From assembly GCF_031954365.1 (NCBI RefSeq), contig NZ_JAUSVZ010000001.1: a stretch of DNA of 64,000 nt; one strand, given 5' to 3'. Source of the DNA: Brevibacillus aydinogluensis. Its GTDB lineage: Bacteria; Bacillota; Bacilli; Brevibacillales; Brevibacillaceae. The notes under the pieces were generated by a model, which was not told where the DNA came from, made no database searches, and saw only the letters and a program-made list of their open reading frames with translations. A program made the position numbers and the translations under genes. Positions 8,220 to 15,895 of this stretch are shown in pieces. Every line of letters begins with the position of its first letter. The stretch's first letter is position 1.

Positions 8220-9113
8220 ATGGCAGAAACCCATGTGGAAACGGTACGCGTGCAGCAAACCGACGAGCCGGTCTCGTCCCCTTGGCGCGACGCCTGGCGG
8301 ACGCTCCGCAAAAACAAGCTGGCCATCGTCGGCTTCATCATCATTTTCGTGTTTGTCCTGCTGGCCCTGTTGGCTCCATACATTACCCCCTACGAATACG
8401 ACAAGGGAGAGTTGATCAACAAGAACAAGCCGCCGTCGGCCGAGCACTGGTTTGGAACTGACTACAACGGGCGCGACGTGTTCACCCGGGTGATTTACGG
8501 GGCGCAAATCTCCCTGCGCGTCGGGCTGTTCTCCGTCATCGGATCGGTAATCGTCGGCACGTTTCTCGGCCTGCTTGCCGGCTATTACGGCCGCTGGGTG
8601 GACATGATCATCTCCCGGCTGTTTGACATCATGCTGGCCTTCCCCAGTATTCTGCTCGCCATCGCGATTGTGGCGATGCTCGGACCATCGCTGGAGAACG
8701 CCCTGCTGGCGATCGCCATCGTCAACATTCCTACCTACGGACGGCTGGTCCGTTCGCGCGTGTTAAGCCTGAAAGAGGAAGAGTTTGTCATGGCAGCGAA
8801 GGCGATCGGATCGAAAAACTCTCGGATTATCCTGCATCACATCCTGCCGAACAGCCTGGCGCCGATCATCGTCACCGGCACGCTGGGCATTGCGACGGCA
8901 ATTCTTGAAGCGGCTGCCCTGGGGTTCCTCGGACTGGGGGCGCAGCCGCCGCAGCCGGAGTGGGGGCTGATGCTGTCCGACTCACGCCAGTACATTCAAA
9001 AAGCGCCGTGGACCGTCATCTTCCCCGGCTTGTCCATCATGCTGACGGTGCTCGGCTTCAACCTGATCGGCGACGGTCTGCGCGACGCGCTTGACCCGCG
9101 GATGAAACATTGA
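8220..9113 (+). CDS. peptide ABC transporter permease (DppC/OppC type)
   Basis: Second membrane subunit, 297 residues. It has a cytoplasmic N-terminus (oppC_N-like) leading into a helix near residues 35-55, then the GTDYNGRDVFTRVIYGAQISL block diagnostic of DppC/OppC. The EAA loop reads EEFVMAAKAIGSKNSRIILHHILPN and the ALGFLGLGAQPPQPEWG block lies near the C-terminus. The ribosome binding site is AAGGAGGACG. It is the last gene of the transporter operon. Confidence 0.93.
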   Translation: MAETHVETVRVQQTDEPVSSPWRDAWRTLRKNKLAIVGFIIIFVFVLLALLAPYITPYEYDKGELINKNKPPSAEHWFGTDYNGRDVFTRVIYGAQISLRVGLFSVIGSVIVGTFLGLLAGYYGRWVDMIISRLFDIMLAFPSILLAIAIVAMLGPSLENALLAIAIVNIPTYGRLVRSRVLSLKEEEFVMAAKAIGSKNSRIILHHILPNSLAPIIVTGTLGIATAILEAAALGFLGLGAQPPQPEWGLMLSDSRQYIQKAPWTVIFPGLSIMLTVLGFNLIGDGLRDALDPRMKH

Positions 9114-9129
9114 AAACGCCATTCTGTCC

Positions 9130-9153
9130 GGCTGTCGAGGCTGCTCGGCAGCC
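9130..9153 (+). terminator. stem-loop after the transporter operon
   Basis: GGCTGTCGAG (9130-9139) pairs with CTCGGCAGCC (9144-9153) with one G-U pair and a four-base loop. Only TT follows, so it is weak alone; it precedes a better terminator at 9179-9215. Confidence 0.5.
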
Positions 9154-9178
9154 TTCCCGTATATAGACAAAGTCCGTG

Positions 9179-9215
9179 GAGCATGGGTGATAGGGCCCGC
9201 TCGCTTCTTTTTTTT
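9179..9215 (+). terminator. intrinsic terminator of the transporter operon
   Basis: GAGC plus GGG pairs with CCC plus GCTC (9179-9202) with a two-base bulge, followed within five bases by a run of eight T (9208-9215). Confidence 0.6.
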
Positions 9216-9225
9216 CCGAGGACAT

Positions 9226-9247
9226 GGTATCCTCGCTAGTAGATACC
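9226..9247. other. inverted repeat upstream of the M24 peptidase gene
   Basis: GGTATC (9226-9231) and GATACC (9242-9247) form a perfect 6-bp inverted repeat with a 10-base centre. It ends 13 bases before the peptidase start codon. It could be an operator or a small hairpin in the leader; nothing in the sequence decides between them. Confidence 0.4.
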
Positions 9248-9260
9248 AAGAGAAAGCAGG

Positions 9261-10364
9261 GTGAGCAAGTTGTACCAGGAGCGCATGCAGCAGTTGCACA
9301 CGTATATGGAAAAGGAAGAGTTGGACGCGGTGTTGATCACCTCGCCCAAACACGTTTACTATCTGACTGGCTTTTTTACGGAACCCCACGAACGCTTCAT
9401 GGGCCTCATCATCCCGGCGCAGGGCGAACCGTCGTTGATCGTCCCGGCGCTGGATCGTGAAGCGGCGGCAGCGGCGGCTTCCGGGGTCAAGCAAATCCTG
9501 ACGCATACCGATACGGATAATCCGTATGACGTGTTGAAGCAGGCGCTGCCCGCCGGAGTGACGCGGTTGGGCATCGAGAAGAGCCACATGACTGTGGAGC
9601 GCTTTGAAGCGATGAGCGCGGTCGTGTCGGCCAAGCGGTACGCCGACGTGGAGGAACCGCTCCGCGAAATGCGGTTGATCAAGTCGGCGGAGGAAGTGGC
9701 CCGCATCAGGCACGCCGTGCGGCTGGTGGAACAGGCACTGAGCGAGAGTCTGAAAAAAGTGAAACCGGGCGTCACCGAGATGGAGATCGTCGCCGAACTG
9801 GAATACCAGATGAAGCGGTTGGGGGCTGACGGGCCGTCGTTTGACACGATGGTGCTGGCCGGCGAAAAATCGGCGCTGCCGCACGGAACCCCGGGCAGCC
9901 GGCAGGTGCGCGAGGGAGACCTGCTGTTGTTTGACCTGGGCGTGGCGGCTGACGGCTACGTGTCCGACATCACCCGCACCTTTGCGATCGGCGAGATCAG
10001 TGCACAGCTTCGGGAAATCTACGAGACGGTGCTTGCGGCCAACGAAGCGGCCATCGCTGAGGTGCGTCCGGGTGTCACGCTGGCTCACCTCGACCAAACG
10101 GCTCGCCGCGTAATCGAGGAAAAAGGGTATGGTCCGTATTTCATGCACCGTCTGGGGCACGGATTGGGCATGGACGTCCACGAATATCCGTCGGTTCACG
10201 GACAAAACCAGGACGTGCTTCGTCCCGGCATGGTCTTCACGATCGAACCGGGGATCTACCTCCCGGGCGTGGGGGGCGTGCGAATCGAGGACGACGTGCT
10301 GGTGACCGACAGCGGCTGCGATGTATTGACGCAGTTCCCGAAACAGCTGACCGTCATCAGGTAA
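9261..10364 (+). CDS. M24 family Xaa-Pro aminopeptidase/dipeptidase
   Basis: Metallopeptidase that removes residues next to proline; a likely partner of the peptide importer just upstream, cleaving imported peptides in the cytoplasm. 367 residues with a creatinase-like N-terminal domain (about 1-130) and a pita-bread catalytic domain. The five metal ligands can be placed: the two Asp in FDLGVAADGYVSDITRTF, the His in GHGLGMDVHE, and Glu in TIEPGIYLPG and RIEDDV. The start is GTG at 9261; a TTG at 9270 is an alternative with a better-spaced AGGGTGA. PepQ/YpdF-like. Its own promoter is not clear. Confidence 0.88.
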   Translation: MSKLYQERMQQLHTYMEKEELDAVLITSPKHVYYLTGFFTEPHERFMGLIIPAQGEPSLIVPALDREAAAAAASGVKQILTHTDTDNPYDVLKQALPAGVTRLGIEKSHMTVERFEAMSAVVSAKRYADVEEPLREMRLIKSAEEVARIRHAVRLVEQALSESLKKVKPGVTEMEIVAELEYQMKRLGADGPSFDTMVLAGEKSALPHGTPGSRQVREGDLLLFDLGVAADGYVSDITRTFAIGEISAQLREIYETVLAANEAAIAEVRPGVTLAHLDQTARRVIEEKGYGPYFMHRLGHGLGMDVHEYPSVHGQNQDVLRPGMVFTIEPGIYLPGVGGVRIEDDVLVTDSGCDVLTQFPKQLTVIR

Positions 10365-10385
10365 GGCTCAGACGAAAAACGAATA

Positions 10386-10570
10386 TGGTGTTTCACGGTG
10401 CCGTCCGGGTGCAGGTCCGCCCGGGGGGCTTAAAAGGGAAGTTCGGTGAAAGTCCGACGCGGTCCCGCCACTGTAACGGGAGCGCCCTGCGACAGCCACT
10501 GTCTCGCCGGTCTGGCGAGATGGGAAGGTGCAGGGAGCGATGAACCCAAGCCAGGAGACCTGCCGTGAAG
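10386..10570 (+). promoter_or_regulatory. cobalamin (vitamin B12) riboswitch
   Basis: The conserved cobalamin-aptamer blocks occur in order: GGTGCC near 10398, AAAAGGGAA, GGTGAAAGTCCG, CGGTCCCGCCACTGTAA, GCCACTG, GGGAAGG, and the 3' block GATGAACCCAAGCCAGGAGA near 10539-10559 closing with CCTGCC. This is a full aptamer, 22 bases after the M24 peptidase stop. An intrinsic terminator follows at 10673-10705, so control is probably by transcription termination when B12 is bound. The only gene content downstream before the ECF sigma gene is a relic of a BtuC-like permease, so the switch appears to have lost its target. Confidence 0.93.
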
Positions 10571-10672
10571 CGATCACGCTTTTACCCACGAGGATGGGGA
10601 TGTGTGGAAAGCAGGGGACAGAAAGAAACGGCGCTCCGCGTCTGTTCTTTTGTCGTGTCCGCATGCAGACAG

Positions 10673-10705
10673 GCATCTTCCGTCCAATACGGGAGGTGCT
10701 TTTTT
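10673..10705 (+). terminator. riboswitch expression-platform terminator
   Basis: GCATCTTCCGT (10673-10683) pairs with ACGGGAGGTGC (10689-10699) over 11 bp including two G-U pairs, with a five-base loop, followed by six T. It lies about 100 bases after the aptamer and before the permease relic, as expected for a transcriptional off-switch. Confidence 0.8.
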
Positions 10706-10725
10706 GTTTGTGCGTAAACATGTGA

Positions 10726-10932
10726 GCCAGGTTTACAACAGGCAGGCGAGTATGTATTGGTGCTTTCGTCGGGGATGGCCTCTCCGTAGTCGGGGCGGCC
10801 ATCCAGGCACTTGTCCGCAATTCCCTCGCTGATCCCGACATCCTGGGCGTCTCTTCGGGGGCGTCGGTCGGGGCGACATCGGTCATGCTGTTTGGCGCAC
10901 TCCCGCTCCCCTGGACCCGTTTTTCGCCATAA
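10726..10932 (+). pseudogene. remnant of a BtuC/FecCD-family permease gene
   Basis: The frame with codons starting at 10726 reads a clear internal piece of a cobalamin/iron-siderophore permease: VGAAIQALVRNSLADPDILG followed by VSSGASVGATSVMLFGA, ending at TAA 10930-10932. This corresponds to roughly residues 60-120 of a protein of about 340 residues. There is no start codon in this frame, and both the N-terminal part and the C-terminal two thirds are missing. It sits downstream of a B12 riboswitch and terminator, exactly where btuC or btuF would be expected. I read it as a deletion remnant. Confidence 0.85.
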
Positions 10933-10936
10933 ACGT

Positions 10937-10962
10937 TGTAACATTTCGTCGGCCGGCCGCAT
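10937..10962 (+). promoter_or_regulatory. possible ECF-type autoregulatory promoter
   Basis: TGTAAC followed by ATTTC (10937-10947) resembles the AAC-containing -35 element of ECF sigma promoters, and a CGCAT sequence lies about 15 bases further on. It is 38 bases upstream of the ECF sigma gene, where autoregulation is common. The -10 match is poor. Confidence 0.35.
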
Positions 10963-10999
10963 CTAAACAGGTGAATGCACACGAAGGGAGGCGCGCCGC

Positions 11000-11548
11000 G
11001 TGGAAAAACTGCAGCCGACGGTGGAAGCGGTGCTGGAACAGATCATGCGGGAATACGGGACGCGCGTGCTTCGCCTGGTCACCTTGATGGTGAAAGACCG
11101 CAGTCTGGCGGAAGACATCACGCAGGACGTCTTTTTGAAAGCGTACCGTCACCTGCCCCGTTTTCGCGGCGAGAGCAGCATCCGCACCTGGCTCTACCGG
11201 ATCGCCGTGAACGAGTGCAAAGGGTGCCTGCGCTCCTGGGCGTTTCGCAACCTGCTGCCTCGTTCCTGGATCAGCCGGGAGAGCGACGTGTCCGCGGAGC
11301 GGCAGGTCATGGAGCGGGCGCAACGGGACGAGCTGGTTCGCCTGGTGCTGGAGCTGCCGCCGCTGTACCGCCAGGTGATCGCGCTGCACTACTACGCCGA
11401 TCTGTCCATCGCGGAAACGGCCGAAGTGCTTGGCGTGACGGAGGGAACGGTCCGGACACGGCTGCACCGCGCCCGGCAGCAGTTGAGACAGCGGATGGAG
11501 TCAAGGGAGGAATGGGAATGGAACGGGACAAATGGCTGCGAGAGCTGA
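11000..11548 (+). CDS. ECF-family RNA polymerase sigma factor
   Basis: Alternative sigma factor of 182 residues. Region 2 (about residues 20-90) includes the conserved DITQDVFLKAYRHLPRFRGE and the TWLYRIAVNECKG helix. Region 4 (about 115-170) includes LPPLYRQVIALHYYADLSIA and the helix-turn-helix VLGVTEGTVRTRLHRARQQL. It starts at GTG 11000 after AAGGGAGG. The C-terminal coding end overlaps the start of the next gene by 31 bases, a common arrangement for a sigma factor and its regulator. The target regulon is unknown. Confidence 0.93.
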   Translation: MEKLQPTVEAVLEQIMREYGTRVLRLVTLMVKDRSLAEDITQDVFLKAYRHLPRFRGESSIRTWLYRIAVNECKGCLRSWAFRNLLPRSWISRESDVSAERQVMERAQRDELVRLVLELPPLYRQVIALHYYADLSIAETAEVLGVTEGTVRTRLHRARQQLRQRMESREEWEWNGTNGCES

Positions 11549-12531
11549 AGGAGCGGGCCGACGAAACGGTGTGCAAGGACGTGACGTTTACCCCCGGAAT
11601 GGAAGAAGCCGTGCGAAAGCGCATCAGACAGCGGTCGCAGCGGCAGAGGCGCGGACCGCTTCTGGCGTCGGCGTCCGCTGCGGTGACGCTGCTGGCCCTG
11701 TGGATGTGGTGGCCCGATGCGCTGCAGCCCAAGCAACCGGCCGCCCCTGGCCCCGCGCCGAAGACAACCGCACCGCCGCTGTTCGGCCTCGTCTCCTCTC
11801 CTCCCGTGCTGTGGAAAACGTCGCCGCAGATGGAGACGGTCCATGACGGCAAACCGTTCCGCTATGTCGGCGAGAAGCCGGTGCGCATCATCACGGATGA
11901 GCTGTACGAAGGACAGATGCAAAACGTGTTCTGGCTGCTGAATGGTCCGTTTGCCCCGGAAGTGAATCTGGTCGGGTGGAGCACCGAGGGGGAGCGCGTG
12001 GATCTGGGCAGCTACCGGGTGGCGGGACCGCAGTATGACGCGGACGGCCATTTTCCTTCCGGCATCGTTTTGCCGCATGCGGGTATCTGGAAGCTGCAGG
12101 TCGTCTCCGGCGGCAAGCATTTCGGACAGGTGTTCGTCGAGGTGAAGGAGGGCGTGTCGCCGGCCAACCGGGAACTGGTCACGCCGCTGATTACCCGCTA
12201 CCTGCAGAGCATCCGGGGTGATCTTGACTGGCTCGGCGGTGAGCGGGACGTCAAACTGGATGTAATCGGCGTGGAAGCCCCCAATGCGGAGAACCGGCGC
12301 GTGTACGCATGGGTGCAGATTACCGGCAGGGGCGGGGACCAACAGCAGCTCGCGCTCAGCGCCCCGATGGTCTTTGACATCGCGTACAGGGTCTCTCGCG
12401 GCGGCAGCGCCGGGTACCAGGTCACAAGCCACCGCATGCCGGAGGACGGCAGCCGTTACCAGAGCAGCCTCGAGTCGATGTTTCCGCCGCAGATCGTGCA
12501 GAAACTGAAAAGGTACGGCTCTGCACACTGA
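11518..12531 (+). CDS. putative membrane-anchored regulator of the ECF sigma factor
   Basis: A 337-residue protein with a short charged cytoplasmic part (residues 1-45), one membrane segment near 48-65 (ASASAAVTLLALWMWW), a Pro-rich linker and a large outside domain. That domain (SPQMETVHDGKPFRYVGEKP, later FPSGIVLPHAGIWKLQVVSG) recalls DUF4871/YhfM-type proteins; this family call is from memory. Overlap with the sigma gene and the topology suggest an anti-sigma factor, but no zinc anti-sigma motif (HxxxCxxC) is visible. Start is ATG 11518, seven bases after GGGAGG; ATG 11512 is too close to it. Confidence 0.65.
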   Translation: MERDKWLRELKERADETVCKDVTFTPGMEEAVRKRIRQRSQRQRRGPLLASASAAVTLLALWMWWPDALQPKQPAAPGPAPKTTAPPLFGLVSSPPVLWKTSPQMETVHDGKPFRYVGEKPVRIITDELYEGQMQNVFWLLNGPFAPEVNLVGWSTEGERVDLGSYRVAGPQYDADGHFPSGIVLPHAGIWKLQVVSGGKHFGQVFVEVKEGVSPANRELVTPLITRYLQSIRGDLDWLGGERDVKLDVIGVEAPNAENRRVYAWVQITGRGGDQQQLALSAPMVFDIAYRVSRGGSAGYQVTSHRMPEDGSRYQSSLESMFPPQIVQKLKRYGSAH

Positions 12532-12653
12532 CAGGGCCGTACCCGGGTGCTGCTCCCCTAATTCCCCCGTCGCCCTCTCCTCCAGAAGGGGTGCGCCCCG
12601 TCATGCCCCTTCCATCTCCCATCTTCCCTCTCCTTCCGCCTCGTTCCTGCTTA

Positions 12654-12682
12654 TTGCTCCGCTATCCGGCCTTTGTTATAAT
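12654..12682 (+). promoter_or_regulatory. sigma-A promoter of lepA
   Basis: TTGCTC (12654-12659), a 17-base spacer and a perfect TATAAT (12677-12682) lie about 70 bases upstream of lepA. The rest of the 223-base gap after the preceding gene shows nothing else clear. Confidence 0.65.
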
Positions 12683-12754
12683 TAACCTTAGTGTATTTTT
12701 TCGGAACGCTATCTGAAAGCGACTTTCGGATGGCGTGGGAGGGAACAGACACAG

Positions 12755-14572
12755 ATGGATCGCCGTGAAAGACAGAAACGAATTCGCAATTTTTCCATTA
12801 TCGCCCATATTGACCACGGAAAGTCAACCCTGGCGGACCGCATTTTGGAGCTGACCGGAGCACTGTCGGCCCGCGAGATGGAAGACCAGTTTCTGGACAC
12901 GATGGAGCTGGAAAAGGAGCGCGGCATTACGATCAAGCTGAACGCCGTGCGGTTGAACTATAAAGCCGATGACGGAGAGGAGTACATCCTGCACCTGATC
13001 GACACCCCCGGACACGTCGACTTTACGTACGAAGTATCCCGCAGCCTTGCCGCCTGTGAAGGGGCGCTCCTGGTGGTGGACGCCGCCCAGGGGATTGAGG
13101 CGCAGACATTGGCCAACGTCTATTTGGCGCTGGACAACAATCTCGAGATTATCCCGGTCATCAACAAGATCGACCTGCCCAGCGCGGAGCCGGAGCGCAT
13201 CAAGCAGGAAGTGGAGGACGTCATCGGGCTGGACGCCAGCGACGCCTGCCTCACCTCGGCCAAAGCAGGGATCGGCATCAAGGACGTGCTGGAGGCAGTG
13301 GTGAAAAAGGTGCCGGCACCCGAGGGAGACCCGGATGCGCCGCTGCAGGCGCTGATCTTCGACTCCTACTTTGATCCGTACCGGGGCGTGATCGCATCCG
13401 TGCGGATCGTCAACGGTACGCTGAAAAAAGGTATGAAAATCAAGATGATGGCCACCGGCAAAACATTCGAAGTGACGGAAGTGGGCACCTCCACACCCCG
13501 TCAGACGCCGGTAGACGAGCTGACCGTCGGTGACGTGGGCTACGTGGCTGCCTCGATCAAGACGGTGGGCGACACCCGTGTCGGGGATACGATCACGGAT
13601 GCCAATCGTCCGGCCGCCGAACCGCTGCCAGGTTACCGCAAAATCAATCCGATGGTGTTTTGCGGTCTCTACCCGATCGACACCAGCGAGTACAACGATC
13701 TGCGCGAGGCGCTGGAAAAGCTGCAGTTGAACGACGCGTCGCTGCAGTTCGAACCGGAGACCTCACAGGCGCTCGGATTTGGCTTCCGCTGCGGCTTCCT
13801 CGGACTTTTGCACATGGAGATCATCCAGGAGCGGATCGAGCGGGAGTTTAACATCAACCTGATTACCACCGCGCCGAGCGTTATCTACCGCATCACCAAG
13901 ACGAGCGGCGAAGTGGTTGAGATCGACAACCCCTCGAAAATGCCGGAGGCGCAAAAAATCGAACAGATCGAGGAGCCGTACGTCACGGCGACAATCATGG
14001 TGCCCAACGATTACGTCGGCGACGTCATGCAGCTCTGCCAGGGCAAGCGCGGGGAATTCCTCGACATGCAGTACATGGGGGAAAACCGCGTTCAGCTCAA
14101 GTACGACATGCCCCTCTCCGAGATCGTCTACGACTTCTTTGACCTGTTGAAGTCGGGCACCAAGGGATACGCGTCCTTTGACTATGAACTGGCCGGCTAC
14201 AAGCCCTCCAAGCTGGTGAAAATGGACATCCTCCTCAACGGCGAAGTGGTTGACGCATTGTCGTTCATCGTCCACCGCGACAGCGCCTACCAGCGCGGAC
14301 GCGTCATTTGCGAAAAGCTGAAAGAACTGATTCCGCGCCAGCAGTTTGAAGTGCCGATCCAGGCCGCCATCGGCAACAAGGTGATCGCGCGCGAGACGAT
14401 CAGCGCGCTCAGGAAAAACGTGTTGGCCAAGTGTTACGGCGGCGACATCACCAGGAAGCGCAAGCTGTTGGAAAAACAAAAAGAAGGGAAAAAGCGCATG
14501 AAAGCCGTCGGCTCCGTCGAGGTGCCGCAAGAAGCGTTTATGGCTGTGCTGCGCATGGACGACAAAAAGTAG
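12755..14572 (+). CDS. lepA: elongation factor 4 (LepA)
   Basis: Translational GTPase that back-translocates or remodels ribosomes. 605 residues, the normal length. G-domain motifs are clear: AHIDHGKSTL (G1), RGITIK (G2), DTPGHVDF (G3) and NKIDLPSA (G4). The domain II and EF-G-like domains follow, and the LepA-specific C-terminal domain ends in the Lys/Arg-rich KCYGGDITRKRKLLEKQKEG block. It has its own promoter and an upstream GGGAGGGAA. It begins the lepA-hemW-hrcA order conserved in Bacillus. Confidence 0.97.
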   Translation: MDRRERQKRIRNFSIIAHIDHGKSTLADRILELTGALSAREMEDQFLDTMELEKERGITIKLNAVRLNYKADDGEEYILHLIDTPGHVDFTYEVSRSLAACEGALLVVDAAQGIEAQTLANVYLALDNNLEIIPVINKIDLPSAEPERIKQEVEDVIGLDASDACLTSAKAGIGIKDVLEAVVKKVPAPEGDPDAPLQALIFDSYFDPYRGVIASVRIVNGTLKKGMKIKMMATGKTFEVTEVGTSTPRQTPVDELTVGDVGYVAASIKTVGDTRVGDTITDANRPAAEPLPGYRKINPMVFCGLYPIDTSEYNDLREALEKLQLNDASLQFEPETSQALGFGFRCGFLGLLHMEIIQERIEREFNINLITTAPSVIYRITKTSGEVVEIDNPSKMPEAQKIEQIEEPYVTATIMVPNDYVGDVMQLCQGKRGEFLDMQYMGENRVQLKYDMPLSEIVYDFFDLLKSGTKGYASFDYELAGYKPSKLVKMDILLNGEVVDALSFIVHRDSAYQRGRVICEKLKELIPRQQFEVPIQAAIGNKVIARETISALRKNVLAKCYGGDITRKRKLLEKQKEGKKRMKAVGSVEVPQEAFMAVLRMDDKK

Positions 14573-14596
14573 GCCTGACCGCGCGTCAGGTCTTTT
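14572..14596 (+). terminator. weak terminator or attenuator after lepA
   Basis: GGCCTGAC pairs with GTCAGGTC (14572-14592, one G-U pair) around CCGCG-type loop bases, followed by TTTT. It could lower read-through into hemW. Confidence 0.5.
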
Positions 14597-14630
14597 CCAT
14601 TCCACTATCGCAAAAAGGAGGGGAGCGGAT

Positions 14631-15773
14631 ATGCCGCAGTCGGTGTACATCCACATTCCCTTTTGCACCAACAAGTGCTACTACTGTGACTTCAATTCGT
14701 TCGTCACCAGCAACCCGCAGGTGATCGAAGACTATCTGGACACACTGGACAAGGAGATGGAGCGGACGTTTGCCCTGTGGCCGCCGGAGAAGATCAAAAC
14801 CATTTTCGTCGGCGGGGGGACGCCGACGTTTCTCGACCGCCGCCAGATGCAGGTCTTTCTGGAGGCGGTGCGGAAGCATACAGAACGGTTCTGGGCCGAC
14901 GATCTGGAATTCACGATGGAAGCCAATCCCGGCACCACTGACGTGGAAAAGCTCCGGCTGATGCGCGAGCTGGGCGTCAACCGGCTCAGTTTTGGCGTGC
15001 AGTCGTTCGACAATGCGCTCTTGAAGCGGCTGGGCCGGATTCACGACGTGGACGACGTCTACCGCAGCATCGACAACGCCGTGACCGTCGGCTTTACCAA
15101 CCTGACCATCGACCTGATGTTCGGGCTGCCGGACCAGACGGAAGAGATTTTCCGCCGCACGCTGGAACTGGCGTTTGAGCTGCCGACCACGCATTTTTCC
15201 GCGTACAGTCTGAAGGTGGAAGAAAACACGCTGTTCCACACGCTGTACCAAAAAGACCAGCTTCCGCTCCCTTCGGAAGAGGCTGAGCTGGCAATGTATC
15301 TGATGTTGATCGAGGAGATGGAAGCGCACGGTTATCGCCAGTACGAGATCAGCAACTTTGCCAAGCCTGGCTATGAAAGCCGTCACAACTGCACCTACTG
15401 GCTCAATGATGAATACTATGGGTTGGGCGCGGGAGCCCACGGCTATGTAAACGGCGAACGGCACGTCAACGCAGGACCGCTGGCCGTCTACATGCGCATG
15501 GGCCAGGAAGGGCTGCCCCGAGTGGAGCAGTTTGCCGTCTCCCGCGAAGATGCCATGGAGGAACAGATGATCCTGGGGCTGCGGCTGCGCGACGGGGTGA
15601 ACCTCGCCCGGTTCGCGGAGCGCTTCGGCGTCACGGCGGAGCAGGTGTTCGGACCGGTGATTGACGAAGAGGTGGCAAAAGGGATGTTGGAACGTGTGGA
15701 CGGCCACCTGCGGTTGACCAAACAGGCCTTGCCGTTGGGAAACGAAGTGTTCGCCCGCTTCCTGCGCGATTAG
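14631..15773 (+). CDS. hemW: radical SAM heme chaperone HemW
   Basis: Binds heme and inserts it into target proteins; long annotated as oxygen-independent coproporphyrinogen oxidase. 380 residues. The radical SAM cluster motif lies near residue 12 (IPFCTNKCYYCDFNSF), CxxxCxxC without the extra Cys (CxC) that marks true HemN. Further HemW/HemN family blocks are FVGGGTPTFL, NPGTTD, RLSFGVQSF and the Tyr-rich YEISNFAKPGYESRHN. A strong AAGGAGGGGA site precedes the ATG. It follows lepA, the usual position in Bacillus relatives. Confidence 0.93.
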   Translation: MPQSVYIHIPFCTNKCYYCDFNSFVTSNPQVIEDYLDTLDKEMERTFALWPPEKIKTIFVGGGTPTFLDRRQMQVFLEAVRKHTERFWADDLEFTMEANPGTTDVEKLRLMRELGVNRLSFGVQSFDNALLKRLGRIHDVDDVYRSIDNAVTVGFTNLTIDLMFGLPDQTEEIFRRTLELAFELPTTHFSAYSLKVEENTLFHTLYQKDQLPLPSEEAELAMYLMLIEEMEAHGYRQYEISNFAKPGYESRHNCTYWLNDEYYGLGAGAHGYVNGERHVNAGPLAVYMRMGQEGLPRVEQFAVSREDAMEEQMILGLRLRDGVNLARFAERFGVTAEQVFGPVIDEEVAKGMLERVDGHLRLTKQALPLGNEVFARFLRD

Positions 15774-15808
15774 CGGCAGGATCGGGTGGACAGCGTGCTG
15801 GGAAAACA

Positions 15809-15837
15809 TTGACAAAACCTTCGCGTATTGATACCTT
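15809..15837 (+). promoter_or_regulatory. promoter of the hrcA-grpE-dnaK operon
   Basis: TTGACA (15809-15814) is followed after 17 bases by TACCTT, a poor -10. Transcription would begin just before the CIRCE operator at 15849, the standard arrangement for this heat-shock operon. Confidence 0.55.
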
Positions 15838-15848
15838 AGTAAATAGAT

Positions 15849-15875
15849 TTAGCACTCGATGCTGTTGAGTGCTAA
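15849..15875. promoter_or_regulatory. CIRCE operator (HrcA binding site)
   Basis: A perfect 9-9-9 inverted repeat, TTAGCACTC, nine bases, GAGTGCTAA. This is the canonical CIRCE element bound by HrcA, and it lies between the promoter and hrcA. Confidence 0.98.
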
Positions 15876-15895
15876 CAACAGGGGGCGAAGACAGC

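Noticed and set aside
10975..11517. Upstream extension of the membrane-regulator frame
   Set aside because: It overlaps the ECF sigma gene in another frame and reads as low-complexity sequence; ATG 11518 with GGGAGG is the better start.
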